Below are positions 37,828 through 46,746 of a stretch of 64,000 bases of DNA, piece after piece. Each line of letters starts with the position of its first letter. Position 1 is the stretch's first letter. This stretch comes from MH13 sp042140245 (GTDB taxonomy: Bacteria > Pseudomonadota > Alphaproteobacteria > Rhizobiales > MH13): the NCBI RefSeq assembly GCF_042140245.1, contig NZ_CP159483.1, forward strand, positions 124,001 to 188,000. The letters run 5' to 3'. The position numbers were made by a program, and so were the translations under genes. The notes under the pieces are model-generated. The model did not search any database and was not told the origin of the DNA. It saw only the letters and a list, made by a program, of their open reading frames with translations.

Positions 37828-38781
37828 ATGAGCAACTTCCTCGATCTGGAGATTTTCGCCCGCGTGGTGGCCGCCGGTAGCATGTCGGCTGCGGCGCGCG
37901 ATATGTCGCTGTCCCCTGCAGTGGTCTCCAAGCGCTTACGCCGCCTTGAAGATCGCCTCGGCACCCGCTTGCTTCAACGCACCACACGACAAATTGCGCT
38001 GACCGAAGCCGGAAAGGGCTTCTATGAGCGCGTGGTCGCAATTCTCGCCAGCGTAGAAGAAGCTGAAAGTTTTGTGACCCGTCGCTCAGCGATGGCATCG
38101 GGGGTGTTGAAAATTTCGGCCCCCACCAGCTTCGGTCGCATGCACGTCGCGCCACACCTGGCATCCTTCATGGCAGCAAACCCAGAGCTGACGTTGCAAC
38201 TGGTTTTGTCGGACGATTTTGTGGACTTGGTCGGTGAAGGCTTCGATGTTGCCCTAAGGATCGCTGAGCTTAACGACTCAACACTGGTGGCACGCAAGCT
38301 AGCTCCTATTCATCGTGTTCTTTGCGCCTCGCCAAAATACATTGAAAAACATGGGCTTCCGCAGTCTATCGATGAGCTAAACCGGCACACATTGCTGGCT
38401 ACTCAGGCACAAGATGTCTGGAAACTTGAAGACAATTCTGGCGAAGGAACGGCTATCAAACCTCAGTCTGCCATCATGACCAACTCAAGCGAGGTCATTC
38501 GCGAGGCGGTGTTGGCAGGTATCGGGATCAGCCTTCGCTCAACCTGGGATGTTGGCCCGGAACTTTCGTCAGGTGAGTTGCAGATTGTCTTGCCGCGTTA
38601 CCGTGCATCACGTGGTGTGGGCCTGTTCTCGGTTTATCCAACACGCCGCTTCCTGCCTGCGAAAGTTCGTGTGTTCATCGACTATATGGCAAGCCTTTAC
38701 GGCCAATCGCCCTATTGGGACAAAGGGTTGGATTCTGTTCTCAACCCCGTTGAGCAGGACCTCCGCGCTGCGGCCGAGTAG
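37828..38781 (+). CDS. LysR-family transcriptional regulator
   Basis: 317 residues: N-terminal winged HTH (about 5-65, GSMSAAARDMSLSPAVVSKRLRRLED) and C-terminal LysR substrate-binding domain (about 90-295). It is divergent from glcDEF over a 397-bp region with two palindromes, the classic arrangement for a LysR regulator and its target. Glycolate or a related acid as ligand is inferred only from context. A cytochrome c gene and a lactate dehydrogenase operon follow. Confidence 0.88.
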   Translation: MSNFLDLEIFARVVAAGSMSAAARDMSLSPAVVSKRLRRLEDRLGTRLLQRTTRQIALTEAGKGFYERVVAILASVEEAESFVTRRSAMASGVLKISAPTSFGRMHVAPHLASFMAANPELTLQLVLSDDFVDLVGEGFDVALRIAELNDSTLVARKLAPIHRVLCASPKYIEKHGLPQSIDELNRHTLLATQAQDVWKLEDNSGEGTAIKPQSAIMTNSSEVIREAVLAGIGISLRSTWDVGPELSSGELQIVLPRYRASRGVGLFSVYPTRRFLPAKVRVFIDYMASLYGQSPYWDKGLDSVLNPVEQDLRAAAE

Positions 38782-38921
38782 CGCGCTCAACTGCGCTCTA
38801 GTGTCCACACTTGCTACAAAAGCATACACCATGACCGCTGTTTGTTGGTCGATCGTGTTGACGAACCATAGCTGACGCCCAACATAGGACCGAGTTTCGT
38901 TCTGAGCGAGCAGAGGTCCGC

Positions 38922-39317
38922 ATGCGCCGCTCCCTTTCTGTCCTGCCTTACGCAGCCGCTTGTTTTGCCGCCTTGCTGTGGTTAAGCACGGGCGTGCCTG
39001 GCGCCCAGGCGCAGGATGCCCAAGCTGGAGCGAACGTTTTCAATCGCTGTTCGGCCTGCCATCAAGTTGGTCCAGGTGCGAGCAACGCAGTGGGGCCGCA
39101 CCTCAATGGCTTACTGGGCCGCCCTGTTGCCAGTGTTTCCGGTTACAACTATTCTGACGCGTTGGCGGCACGTAATGGCCAAGCCTGGAACAGCCAACTG
39201 GTTGCCGATTACATTGCCGACCCGGCCCGTTTCATTGGTGAGCGCAGCGCCATGCCAGCGCAGCGCTTGCGGCCTGAGCAGGTGGCCAATTTGATCGCGT
39301 TTCTTGAATCGCAATAG
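38922..39317 (+). CDS. c-type cytochrome, class I (cytochrome c2-like)
   Basis: 131 residues: signal peptide (about 1-30, ending GAQA), heme-binding CSACH at residues 43-47, and the axial Met111 in SAMPAQR. One heme, periplasmic, typical small electron carrier of alphaproteobacteria. AGAGG precedes the ATG. It lies between the LysR gene and the lactate operon on the same strand, so it may carry electrons from a 2-hydroxyacid dehydrogenase, though this is only context. Confidence 0.9.
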   Translation: MRRSLSVLPYAAACFAALLWLSTGVPGAQAQDAQAGANVFNRCSACHQVGPGASNAVGPHLNGLLGRPVASVSGYNYSDALAARNGQAWNSQLVADYIADPARFIGERSAMPAQRLRPEQVANLIAFLESQ

Positions 39318-39419
39318 CATGTGACACACACGCCTGATGGCCAATTGATTTGACCAGTACGCGCTGATTACCCTAAGGGTGTGCAAAAGTTAGCCACCAA
39401 CACAGGGTTTGCGCACGGC

Positions 39420-40193
39420 ATGGTCTTTCAGCCAATCGTCCACAAACGAACCGCCGAAGCGGTGGTCGAGCGCTTTCGCAGCCTCATTCTTGATGGTGTT
39501 CTGCGCCCTGGCGACCGCCTTCCTGCTGAACGGCAATTGGCACAGGATCTGGACGTTTCACGCCCTATTTTGCGCGATGCTCTATCCCATCTGGAGACCG
39601 AAGGCCTGATTGTTGCACGCCATGGCGAGGGCACGTTCATCGCGGATTTGATCGGTGATGTCTTCTCTGCTCCGATCGCCAAACTGCTGCGCGCCTCTCC
39701 TCTTGGTATGGCCGACTATCTGGAGTTCCGCCGTTTGGTTGAGGCTGATATGGCGGCGATGGCAGCTGAACGGGCAACGCAATCAGATCGCGATATGCTC
39801 AAAACGCTGGGTGAAGCGATGCGTGAAGCCCATGCCAGTGACGACTCTGACCGCGAAGCCAAACTGGACGTGGAACTGCACACGTTGATTGTGGAGTCCG
39901 CTCATAATCTGGTGTTTCTGCACGTGCTGCGCGCCTGCTACACGCTGCTTGCTGATGATGTGTTCGACAATCGCCAACGGCTCTACGAGCAATCCGGCGA
40001 GCGCAAGACGCTGCTCGACCAGCATCTGGCTCTTATCAACGCGATCCTGTCCGGTGATGCTGACGCCGCGCGCCGTGCCTCACAGGCGCATATCGACCAT
40101 GTTAGCCAAGCCAGCCAACATCTCAGCGCTGCTGATGCACGCGAAGAAACATCGAAACTACGACGCACCATACGGCTCGCCAATGCTGGCTAG
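39420..40193 (+). CDS. FadR-subfamily GntR regulator, LldR/PdhR-like
   Basis: 257 residues. GntR winged HTH (about 10-75, DRLPAERQLAQDLDVSRPILRDALSHLETEG) and FCD ligand domain with the acidic/His metal-binding pattern (VELHTLIVESAHNLV, DQHLALINAI). LldR-type regulators respond to L-lactate. It begins at ATG 39420; an upstream in-frame GTG at 39381 is possible but sits directly against its ribosome site. Just 36 bp separate it from the lactate dehydrogenase gene, so it should control the same operon. Confidence 0.85.
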   Translation: MVFQPIVHKRTAEAVVERFRSLILDGVLRPGDRLPAERQLAQDLDVSRPILRDALSHLETEGLIVARHGEGTFIADLIGDVFSAPIAKLLRASPLGMADYLEFRRLVEADMAAMAAERATQSDRDMLKTLGEAMREAHASDDSDREAKLDVELHTLIVESAHNLVFLHVLRACYTLLADDVFDNRQRLYEQSGERKTLLDQHLALINAILSGDADAARRASQAHIDHVSQASQHLSAADAREETSKLRRTIRLANAG

Positions 40194-40229
40194 ATGCGAC
40201 CAGCCCATTTGCTCTGATCGGGGGATCTT

Positions 40230-41384
40230 ATGACCATCACCACAATCCACGACCTGCAAATTCTTGCAGAACGGCGTGTCCCGCGCATGTTCTATGACTA
40301 TGCCGACTCCGGGTCTTGGACCGAGCAAACCTATGACGACAATGAAGACGACTTCGAGCTGATCCGCTTGCGCCAAAAAGTGGCGGTCAACATGGAAGGA
40401 CGCTCGACGGCCAGCACAATGGTTGGTCAAGACGTAGCGATGCCGGTTGCCTGCGCTCCCACGGGACTGACCGGCATGCAACATGCGGATGGCGAGATCC
40501 TGGCGGCCAAGGCATGCGAAGCATTTGGCGTGCCTTTCACGCTTTCCACCATGTCGATTTGTTCCATCGAAGATGTGGCAGAGAACACCAGCAAGCCGTT
40601 CTGGTTCCAGCTTTACATGATGCGCGACCGTGATTTCATGTCCCGTCTCATCAAGCGTGCGAAGGATGCTGGCTGCGCCGCGCTGGTACTCACACTCGAT
40701 CTTCAGGTACTCGGCCAACGGCATAAAGATATTCGCAACGGCCTATCCGCACCGCCAAAGCTCACCCTGGCCAACATGATCAATATGGCGACCAAGCCAC
40801 GCTGGTGTATGGGCATGCTGGGCACCAAACGGCGAGAGTTTCGCAACATTGTTGGTCATGTTAGCGGCGTTGAGGACATGTCCTCGCTATCCGCCTGGAC
40901 TGCCAGCCAGTTTGACCAATCACTCACCTGGGATGACGTGGAATGGGTGAAAAACCAATGGGATGGCCCATTGATTTTGAAGGGCATTCTCGATCCGGAG
41001 GATGCCAAGCTGGCCGTGAAAACTGGCGCTGACGCGCTCGTTGTCTCTAACCATGGCGGACGTCAGTTGGATGGGGCGTTTTCGTCCATACGCATGCTGC
41101 CGGTGATTGTTGATGCCGTGCAAGGTGACATTGAAGTCCATATGGATGGCGGCATTCGCTCTGGCCAAGATGTGCTGAAGGCTGTCGCGCTGGGCGCACA
41201 GGGTACCTATATTGGCCGGGCGTTTCTCTACGGTCTCGGCGCCATGGGCCAGCAAGGCGTGACCACCGCCCTAGAAATCATCCACAAAGAGTTCGATACC
41301 ACCATGGCGCTTTGCGGACGAACCGGCACCGATCAACTCAACGGTGAAAACCTTTATCTGCCTGAAGGGTTTGAAGCTGGATAG
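40230..41384 (+). CDS. lldD: FMN-dependent L-lactate dehydrogenase (alpha-hydroxy acid oxidase family)
   Basis: 384-residue FMN enzyme that oxidises L-lactate to pyruvate and feeds electrons to the quinone pool. The catalytic His275 lies in SNHGGRQLDGA, with other FMN contacts in PTGLTGMQHADGE and MDGGIRSG. Length and sequence fit LldD better than glycolate oxidase or mandelate dehydrogenase, although the family is hard to split on sequence. Co-directional with the LldR-like regulator. A strong terminator follows. Confidence 0.88.
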   Translation: MTITTIHDLQILAERRVPRMFYDYADSGSWTEQTYDDNEDDFELIRLRQKVAVNMEGRSTASTMVGQDVAMPVACAPTGLTGMQHADGEILAAKACEAFGVPFTLSTMSICSIEDVAENTSKPFWFQLYMMRDRDFMSRLIKRAKDAGCAALVLTLDLQVLGQRHKDIRNGLSAPPKLTLANMINMATKPRWCMGMLGTKRREFRNIVGHVSGVEDMSSLSAWTASQFDQSLTWDDVEWVKNQWDGPLILKGILDPEDAKLAVKTGADALVVSNHGGRQLDGAFSSIRMLPVIVDAVQGDIEVHMDGGIRSGQDVLKAVALGAQGTYIGRAFLYGLGAMGQQGVTTALEIIHKEFDTTMALCGRTGTDQLNGENLYLPEGFEAG

Positions 41385-41401
41385 CGCTTTCACTTCAAAA
41401 C

Positions 41402-41436
41402 AAAAACCCGCCAACTGAAAAGCTGGCGGGTTTTTT
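41402..41436. terminator. Bidirectional terminator
   Basis: AAAACCCGCCA/TGGCGGGTTTT stem, long A and T tracts on each side. Ends the lldD transcript and, on the other strand, the small Pro-rich ORF's transcript. Confidence 0.9.
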
Positions 41437-41451
41437 GTAGGTATGGAACGG

Positions 41452-41577
41452 CTATTTCTTGCCTTCACCACCGGTCGGCACCGGATCTGGCTTCTTTGGC
41501 CCATCTGAAAGTGGACCTCCGCCCGTTGGTTTTGGCTTTGGTTCGTTGGATGCCAACTCTTCAAACAGTTTGCGCAT
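41452..41577 (-). CDS. Proline/lysine-rich small protein, 41 residues
   Basis: A 41-codon frame with a strong ribosome site (AAGGGGAG, 7 bp before ATG) and a terminator right after the stop. The protein begins MRKLFEEL and then is rich in Pro, Gly and Lys, including GGGPLSDGPKKP and a GEGKK end, with no cysteine and no membrane segment. Likely disordered. Neither a leader peptide nor a known family is recognised. Confidence 0.55.
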   Translation of the reverse strand: MRKLFEELASNEPKPKPTGGGPLSDGPKKPDPVPTGGEGKK

Positions 41578-41660
41578 GATGCTCCCCTTGGTTCTCGTTT
41601 ATTGCCCCGACGCACGACGTGCTGGGCCAAGCTAACCAAGCAAGAGAAGCTTGTCGATTG

Positions 41661-42365
41661 CTAACTCAATGAGAGGTTGCGCAAGCCCGCCGCGTTGACA
41701 GCGCCTGTGTCATCTGAATCCGATGATACCCCAACAGCAATAAGTGTCTGTTTGGCTTGCCCGAAAGCGCGCTGATGATCAGCAGCCAAGTCGACCCTTT
41801 CACTGGTCCATCCGCCTGTGCCTGCACTGCGCAGCACCACCGTTTTTCCGCGCCCACGTAGATAGGGGCTGTCCAGCACCGCTCCACGCGCTGCATTGCC
41901 GCCCCACACATAAATCAGTGTCCGACCACCGCGCATGCCCAAAAGACGTGACATGGACGGTGTGGAGTCGCCAAAACGTGCTGCTGTGTCCGCATCGACA
42001 AATACAAAGTAGAGCGCGATTGCGCGATCATCGCCGCCACGTGCCGCCAAATTGGTCGGGCCAACGGTCTGGCTCACCTGCCATTGCCAACTTGCCGAAG
42101 AAGCGCCTCGGCCTGATCTGGGCACCACGCCATAGACAACCGACGATGATTGCTGGGCATTGATGTTCAAGCTTGTTCCAGACAGACCGAAAGAGGTTGG
42201 TGGAATGCCGCGAAACGTCCATGGCTGCCAGTCAGAAAAGCTGATGGATGTCATCGCGTTTACAGGTTGGGCGAAAGACAAAAATGCTGGTGCAGCAAGC
42301 ACTCCAGCGCCCAATGCAAGCAGGTTTCGGCGTGACAGTTGGCGCTCGATAGGCTGTTTTGGCAT
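41661..42365 (-). CDS. DUF3047 protein with Tat-like signal
   Basis: 234 residues. The N-terminus has SRRNLLALGAG, a twin-arginine motif followed by a hydrophobic stretch, so export through Tat is likely. The mature part fits DUF3047: SASWQWQVSQTVGP, GGDDRAIALYFVFVD and IYVWGG. Function unknown. The ATG at 42365 is preferred over an extension of 100 codons that has no export signal and is rich in Cys and Arg. It is divergent from the next, Cys-rich gene. Confidence 0.78.
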   Translation of the reverse strand: MPKQPIERQLSRRNLLALGAGVLAAPAFLSFAQPVNAMTSISFSDWQPWTFRGIPPTSFGLSGTSLNINAQQSSSVVYGVVPRSGRGASSASWQWQVSQTVGPTNLAARGGDDRAIALYFVFVDADTAARFGDSTPSMSRLLGMRGGRTLIYVWGGNAARGAVLDSPYLRGRGKTVVLRSAGTGGWTSERVDLAADHQRAFGQAKQTLIAVGVSSDSDDTGAVNAAGLRNLSLS

Positions 42366-42495
42366 GACATTGGCCTCACATTGATGGTTGCGTTTGTTCT
42401 CTCCTACGCATGAACCCGGCCTATCGATGACAAATTGCTGAACCCAAGTGGGTCCACCTGCCTTGAGACACCACACTGGGTATTGGAGCAACGAC

Positions 42496-43128
42496 ATGCC
42501 CTTACAAAACCGAGTCCATCCCAAAGGCTCTCTGCACACTGTGTCGGCGCGTGGCGACATGATGGGCAATCGGGGTGGCCGCTTCCACGATCCTGAAACC
42601 AAAGCAATCGTTGGCAGGCGAAGCTGGGCAAGCCGTGCGTGGATCTGCTGCACTCTCTGCTTCAAGAATCGTCAGCGTGAGGTTTGGGGGAACAGCTACA
42701 CTGAGCTCTTCTTTCTTGATGAGGTTACAGCTCTGTCAGCTGGTCACCGTCCTTGCTTTGAATGTCGCCGTGGCGATGCAAAACGTTTTCAAACTGCACT
42801 TTTCAAGAGTTTAGCGGCGACAATGGGTTGGACTGACCTGCCCAAAGCAGCGGCCATCGACAGCTTGCTACATAAGGCACGCCTTGACCCAACGCCTCGA
42901 CTGGCAAACATTGGTGACTTGCCCGTTGGAAGCATGGTGCAATTGCACAGCGAAACACTTGCTGTCGCCCCACAAGGTCTGTTGCCTTGGACATTCGATG
43001 GGTATGGTTCCCCATTGAACACATCACCAGAAACACACGCTCACCTTCTGACGCCAGCACCAATGATCGCAGCGTTAACAGCAGGCTATGCCCCTGGTTG
43101 GCATGCGAGCGCAGGAATGGATCGATGA
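42496..43128 (+). CDS. Unrecognised Cys-pair protein
   Basis: 210 residues, cytoplasmic. Two cysteine motifs, ICCTLCFKNR near residue 52 and HRPCFECRRGDAKRF near 94, suggest a zinc or other metal site; the second recalls the RPCKRC zinc motif of Ada. A conserved-looking ELFFLDEVTALSAGHRPC block links them. The C-terminal part has no recognised domain. The ATG at 42496 follows GGAGC. The next gene overlaps its stop by 4 bases (ATGA), so the two proteins are made together. Confidence 0.6.
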   Translation: MPLQNRVHPKGSLHTVSARGDMMGNRGGRFHDPETKAIVGRRSWASRAWICCTLCFKNRQREVWGNSYTELFFLDEVTALSAGHRPCFECRRGDAKRFQTALFKSLAATMGWTDLPKAAAIDSLLHKARLDPTPRLANIGDLPVGSMVQLHSETLAVAPQGLLPWTFDGYGSPLNTSPETHAHLLTPAPMIAALTAGYAPGWHASAGMDR

Positions 43129-43727
43129 CACAGGACCTTGATAACGACACCATTGCAGGGATTTTTGAGTTCTTGCGTCGCTCAGGCGATTTGAAGGACA
43201 CGCTTCGCAGCGGTTTCACCAATGCCGGAAAGCAGGAAAGCACAGCTGAACACAGCTGGCGGCTGGCCCTCATGGTCATCGCTTTGGAGCCCTATCTTGA
43301 AGGGTATGACATTGCGACGCTCTTAAAGTTGGCCATTGTTCATGACTTGGGCGAAGCGGTGACCGGCGATGTGCCAGCCATTCATCAAAGTGGTGACCCT
43401 GGTGTTCGGCGGACTGCAGAGCGTGAAGCGGTCAAAAGCTTGGTTGCTACGCTGCCAGCACAGTCGAGCGCAGCGATTCAATCCCTAGCGGCAAGCTATG
43501 ATGGCGCGGAAAGTCGCGAAGCTGCCTTGATGAAGGGGCTCGACAAGCTTGAAACGATGTTTCAGCACGCAACTGGCGAAAACCCTGACACGATCGATTA
43601 CCCGTTCAATTTAACCTATGGGACGACCTGGACCCGCGACGATCCGCTGCTTGTCAAACTGCGTGCCTATGTCGACAGTTTGACCCGTGGTCGTATGGAT
43701 GATCAGCCTGCTGACACTCTTCAGTAG
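43125..43727 (+). CDS. HD-domain phosphohydrolase, YfbR/HDDC2-like
   Basis: 200 residues. HD motifs: ESTAEHSWRLALM (His near 42), AIVHDLGEAVTGDVPA (His-Asp near 75) and a downstream Asp in KGLDKLETMFQ. This group includes 5'-deoxynucleotidase YfbR and the HDDC2 proteins, which act on deoxynucleoside monophosphates with a divalent metal. Overlapping start with the Cys-pair gene; the two likely share a job. Confidence 0.85.
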   Translation: MTQDLDNDTIAGIFEFLRRSGDLKDTLRSGFTNAGKQESTAEHSWRLALMVIALEPYLEGYDIATLLKLAIVHDLGEAVTGDVPAIHQSGDPGVRRTAEREAVKSLVATLPAQSSAAIQSLAASYDGAESREAALMKGLDKLETMFQHATGENPDTIDYPFNLTYGTTWTRDDPLLVKLRAYVDSLTRGRMDDQPADTLQ

Positions 43728-43832
43728 ATATACGGTCAAACCCCAATCGTAGCCAAGGTCATGGAATTGCCGCAGTGCAGCATTTAGGATGGATCCAGGG
43801 GAAACGCCTGATTCTCCAATTGGGAAAATCAG

Positions 43833-46577
43833 ATGTCGATTCAAAATCTTGATGCGTTTTTTGCGCCGCAACATATCGCCCTGATTGGCGCCAGTCCCAA
43901 ACCTGGCAGCGTTGGGCGTGCGTTCGTGGACAACATGCTTCTGGATCCAGGCAAGCGGACGCTTTCTTTTATCAACCCCAGCCATAGCGACATCGCTGGC
44001 CAGCCTTGCGTTGCCTCTTTGGGCGACCTTTCAAGCGTGCCAGATTTGGCTGTTATCGCAACACCGCCAGACACGGTACCCGGCCTGGTTGCAGAGGCCA
44101 AGCTTTCAGGCGTACGCGGTGTGATCGTCGTCTCCAACTGTCAGGGAGGTGATCGCGGTGCTCTGCGAAGAGCCATGCGCGCGGCCGCGCGTGGATCATC
44201 CATGCGGATACTCGGACCGGATTCCCAAGGTGTCTATGCTGCAGCGGGCAATCTCAATGCCAGCCTTGCCTCCTCGCCACCACAAGCAGGGTCACTGGGC
44301 CTCATCGCGCAGTCCGGCGCGATTATGAATGCGGTCCTTGATTGGGGCAACGCGGTCAAGGTGGGCTTCTCCAAAGCCGTGTCCATCGGCGATGCGTCCG
44401 ATGTCGATCTGGACGATCTGCTTGATCATCTGGCCTATGATGTGCGCACCAGGGCCATCCTGGTCTGCGTTGAGACAGTGGGCAATCCGCGGCGTTTTTT
44501 CTCAGCTGCACGCGCTGCCGCCAAGGTGAAACCCGTCGTGATCTTGAAGTCCGGGCGCCACAGCGTCACCGCAGATCGTATCTCCACCCATTCAGGGATC
44601 CTTGCCACAGAAGATGCTGTTTACGACGCGGTGATCCGTCGCGCTGGACTTTTGCGCGTGAACGATCTGGATGGGCTTTTTGATGCTGCTGGCGCTCTGG
44701 CACGGCTGAAACGCGTCTCTGAAGCTGGTAAGCGCCTGGCTATTGTTACCAATGATCGCGGCGTTGGCATTTTGGCGGCTGATCGCCTACTCGACCTTGG
44801 TGGATCTTTAGCCGATCTCAGCGACGATGCCTTGGCTGCCATCAAGCCGTATGCACCGCTACGCTGGCAAGGCGACATGCCGCTCGACCTTGAAGCAACG
44901 CTGCCGATGGAAGATCAAGGCACGGTAATCGAAGCGCTGATCGATGATCCGACGAACGATGGCGTGCTCATTGCCTACAGCCCAAGCCAGGTATCTGATG
45001 GCGATGAGGCCGCTGCCAAGCTGGCGGAGCTGCTGGAGCGCAAAACAAAAGACAAGTCACGGCCCAAACCGGTGTTCGTCTCTTGGCTGGAGCGCGAGGG
45101 CGGGGCCCTCAAAGCACTGGATGAAGCCCATGTCGCGCGTTTTCGCACCCCAGGCGATGCGGTGCGCGGCTTCATGGATGTATCTCGTTACGCCCAAGCC
45201 CAGAAAGAACTCTCGGCCACACCACCTGCACTGCCAGAAGACCTTGCCAGCGCTGATGTCGATCGGGCGCGTGCGCTTTGTATGGCTGCCATTTCAGAGG
45301 GGCGTACATGGCTCAACACCGATGAAATAGGCGACATCCTGGCAAGCTACGGCTTTGGCTACGCCGCGCCGGTGCGCGCATCAAGCGCTGAGAAAGCGGC
45401 AACAGCCGCACAGAACATGCTGGCACAGCACCGCGCGCTGGCGCTCAAAATCGATTCACCGGACATTCCGCACAAGTCTGATGTTGGCGGCGTGGTGCTC
45501 GATCTAACCCACAGCCTGCAAGTACGCGAAGGTTTTGATGCGCTGACCGAAAAAGTGAGCGCTCGCGCGCCAAGCGCTCGGATTGACGGTGTGATCGTGC
45601 AGCCCATGGCCGATGTTTCGGCGGGATTGGAGCTTTATCTCGGTCTGGCCGATGATCCAGTCTTTGGTCCTGTGATTGTGTTTGGGCGTGGCGGCATTGC
45701 TGTTGAAGCGGTGAATGACAAAGCGCTCGGCATGCCGCCGCTTGATATGCGGTTGGCGCGCCAAGTTATTGAACAAACGCGGGTTTCAAAACTGATGCGA
45801 GGGTTCCGCGGTCGCGCTGGCGTGGACGAAGAGGCCGTGGCGCAGGCGCTGGTGCGGCTATCGCAGCTCAGCGCTGACGTGCCTCAGATTCGAAGCCTCG
45901 ATCTCAACCCACTGCTTGCCACGCCAAATGGGCTGGTGGTTCTGGACGCGCGCATGGAGGTGGCACCCAGCGAGGTTGGCGACCTGACCTTCGACACCAA
46001 TCCACGCTTCACGATCCGTCCCTACCCGCGCAATTGGGAACGGCGACTGGAACTGAAAAGCGGAGAGGTGGTTTTCGTGCGACCGGTTCGTCCTGAGGAC
46101 GAGCCCGCGTTTGAGCTGTTCTTCTCCAAAACGACCAAAGAGGACTTGCGCCTGCGCTTCTTCTCTTATGTGCGCGACTTCAGCCATAAATTCATCGCTC
46201 GCCTTACCCAGATCGACTATGCGCGCGACATGGCTTTTTGTGCGTTTGATGCCAACGGTGAGTTGATCGGCGTTGTGCGCCTGCACGCTGATGCCGAGCG
46301 CGAAACGGGAGAGTATGCGATCCTTTTGCGCTCCGACCTGAAAGGCCAGGGGCTTGGATGGGCGCTCATGCAATTGGTGATCGAATACGGCCAAGCGGAA
46401 CGTTTCAAGCATATTGAAGGGCAAGTGCTGGCTGAAAACACGACTATGCTGGAAATGTGCCGCGCCCTTGGTTTTTCCATCCGGCGAGACCCAGATGAGC
46501 CCGAAATCATGCAAGCCAAACTGGAACTGGCTGATCTTGAAGGTGTCGATCAAGCCATGCTCGAAGCTGCCAGCTAG
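43833..46577 (+). CDS. PatZ-like ADP-forming acyl-CoA synthetase/GNAT acetyltransferase
   Basis: 914 residues. CoA-binding Rossmann domain (HIALIGASPKPGSVGRA near residue 12), ligase-CoA domain, ATP-grasp region (about 490-690, LKIDSPDIPHKSDVGGV) and a C-terminal GNAT domain (about 740-890, with GEYAILLRSDLKGQGLGWALM). This is the layout of Pat/PatZ lysine acetyltransferases that control acetyl-CoA synthetase, whose synthetase half is usually inactive. Its start has weak ribosome support; 105 bp separate it from the HD gene. Confidence 0.86.
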   Translation: MSIQNLDAFFAPQHIALIGASPKPGSVGRAFVDNMLLDPGKRTLSFINPSHSDIAGQPCVASLGDLSSVPDLAVIATPPDTVPGLVAEAKLSGVRGVIVVSNCQGGDRGALRRAMRAAARGSSMRILGPDSQGVYAAAGNLNASLASSPPQAGSLGLIAQSGAIMNAVLDWGNAVKVGFSKAVSIGDASDVDLDDLLDHLAYDVRTRAILVCVETVGNPRRFFSAARAAAKVKPVVILKSGRHSVTADRISTHSGILATEDAVYDAVIRRAGLLRVNDLDGLFDAAGALARLKRVSEAGKRLAIVTNDRGVGILAADRLLDLGGSLADLSDDALAAIKPYAPLRWQGDMPLDLEATLPMEDQGTVIEALIDDPTNDGVLIAYSPSQVSDGDEAAAKLAELLERKTKDKSRPKPVFVSWLEREGGALKALDEAHVARFRTPGDAVRGFMDVSRYAQAQKELSATPPALPEDLASADVDRARALCMAAISEGRTWLNTDEIGDILASYGFGYAAPVRASSAEKAATAAQNMLAQHRALALKIDSPDIPHKSDVGGVVLDLTHSLQVREGFDALTEKVSARAPSARIDGVIVQPMADVSAGLELYLGLADDPVFGPVIVFGRGGIAVEAVNDKALGMPPLDMRLARQVIEQTRVSKLMRGFRGRAGVDEEAVAQALVRLSQLSADVPQIRSLDLNPLLATPNGLVVLDARMEVAPSEVGDLTFDTNPRFTIRPYPRNWERRLELKSGEVVFVRPVRPEDEPAFELFFSKTTKEDLRLRFFSYVRDFSHKFIARLTQIDYARDMAFCAFDANGELIGVVRLHADAERETGEYAILLRSDLKGQGLGWALMQLVIEYGQAERFKHIEGQVLAENTTMLEMCRALGFSIRRDPDEPEIMQAKLELADLEGVDQAMLEAAS

Positions 46578-46746
46578 TGGAACCGCCACCGGCTAAGGGT
46601 TCGCGCAACCCCCGTCCGTGTTGTTGCGACTGACGCGCGGCTTAAAAACACGCGATATTGCAATGCATACATTGCCGGGTTGGCAACGTTTTGCTGACCG
46701 GCGCTTCAACAGGGCTGGCCACCGAGAGCCACCCAGGGAGCCGGGC

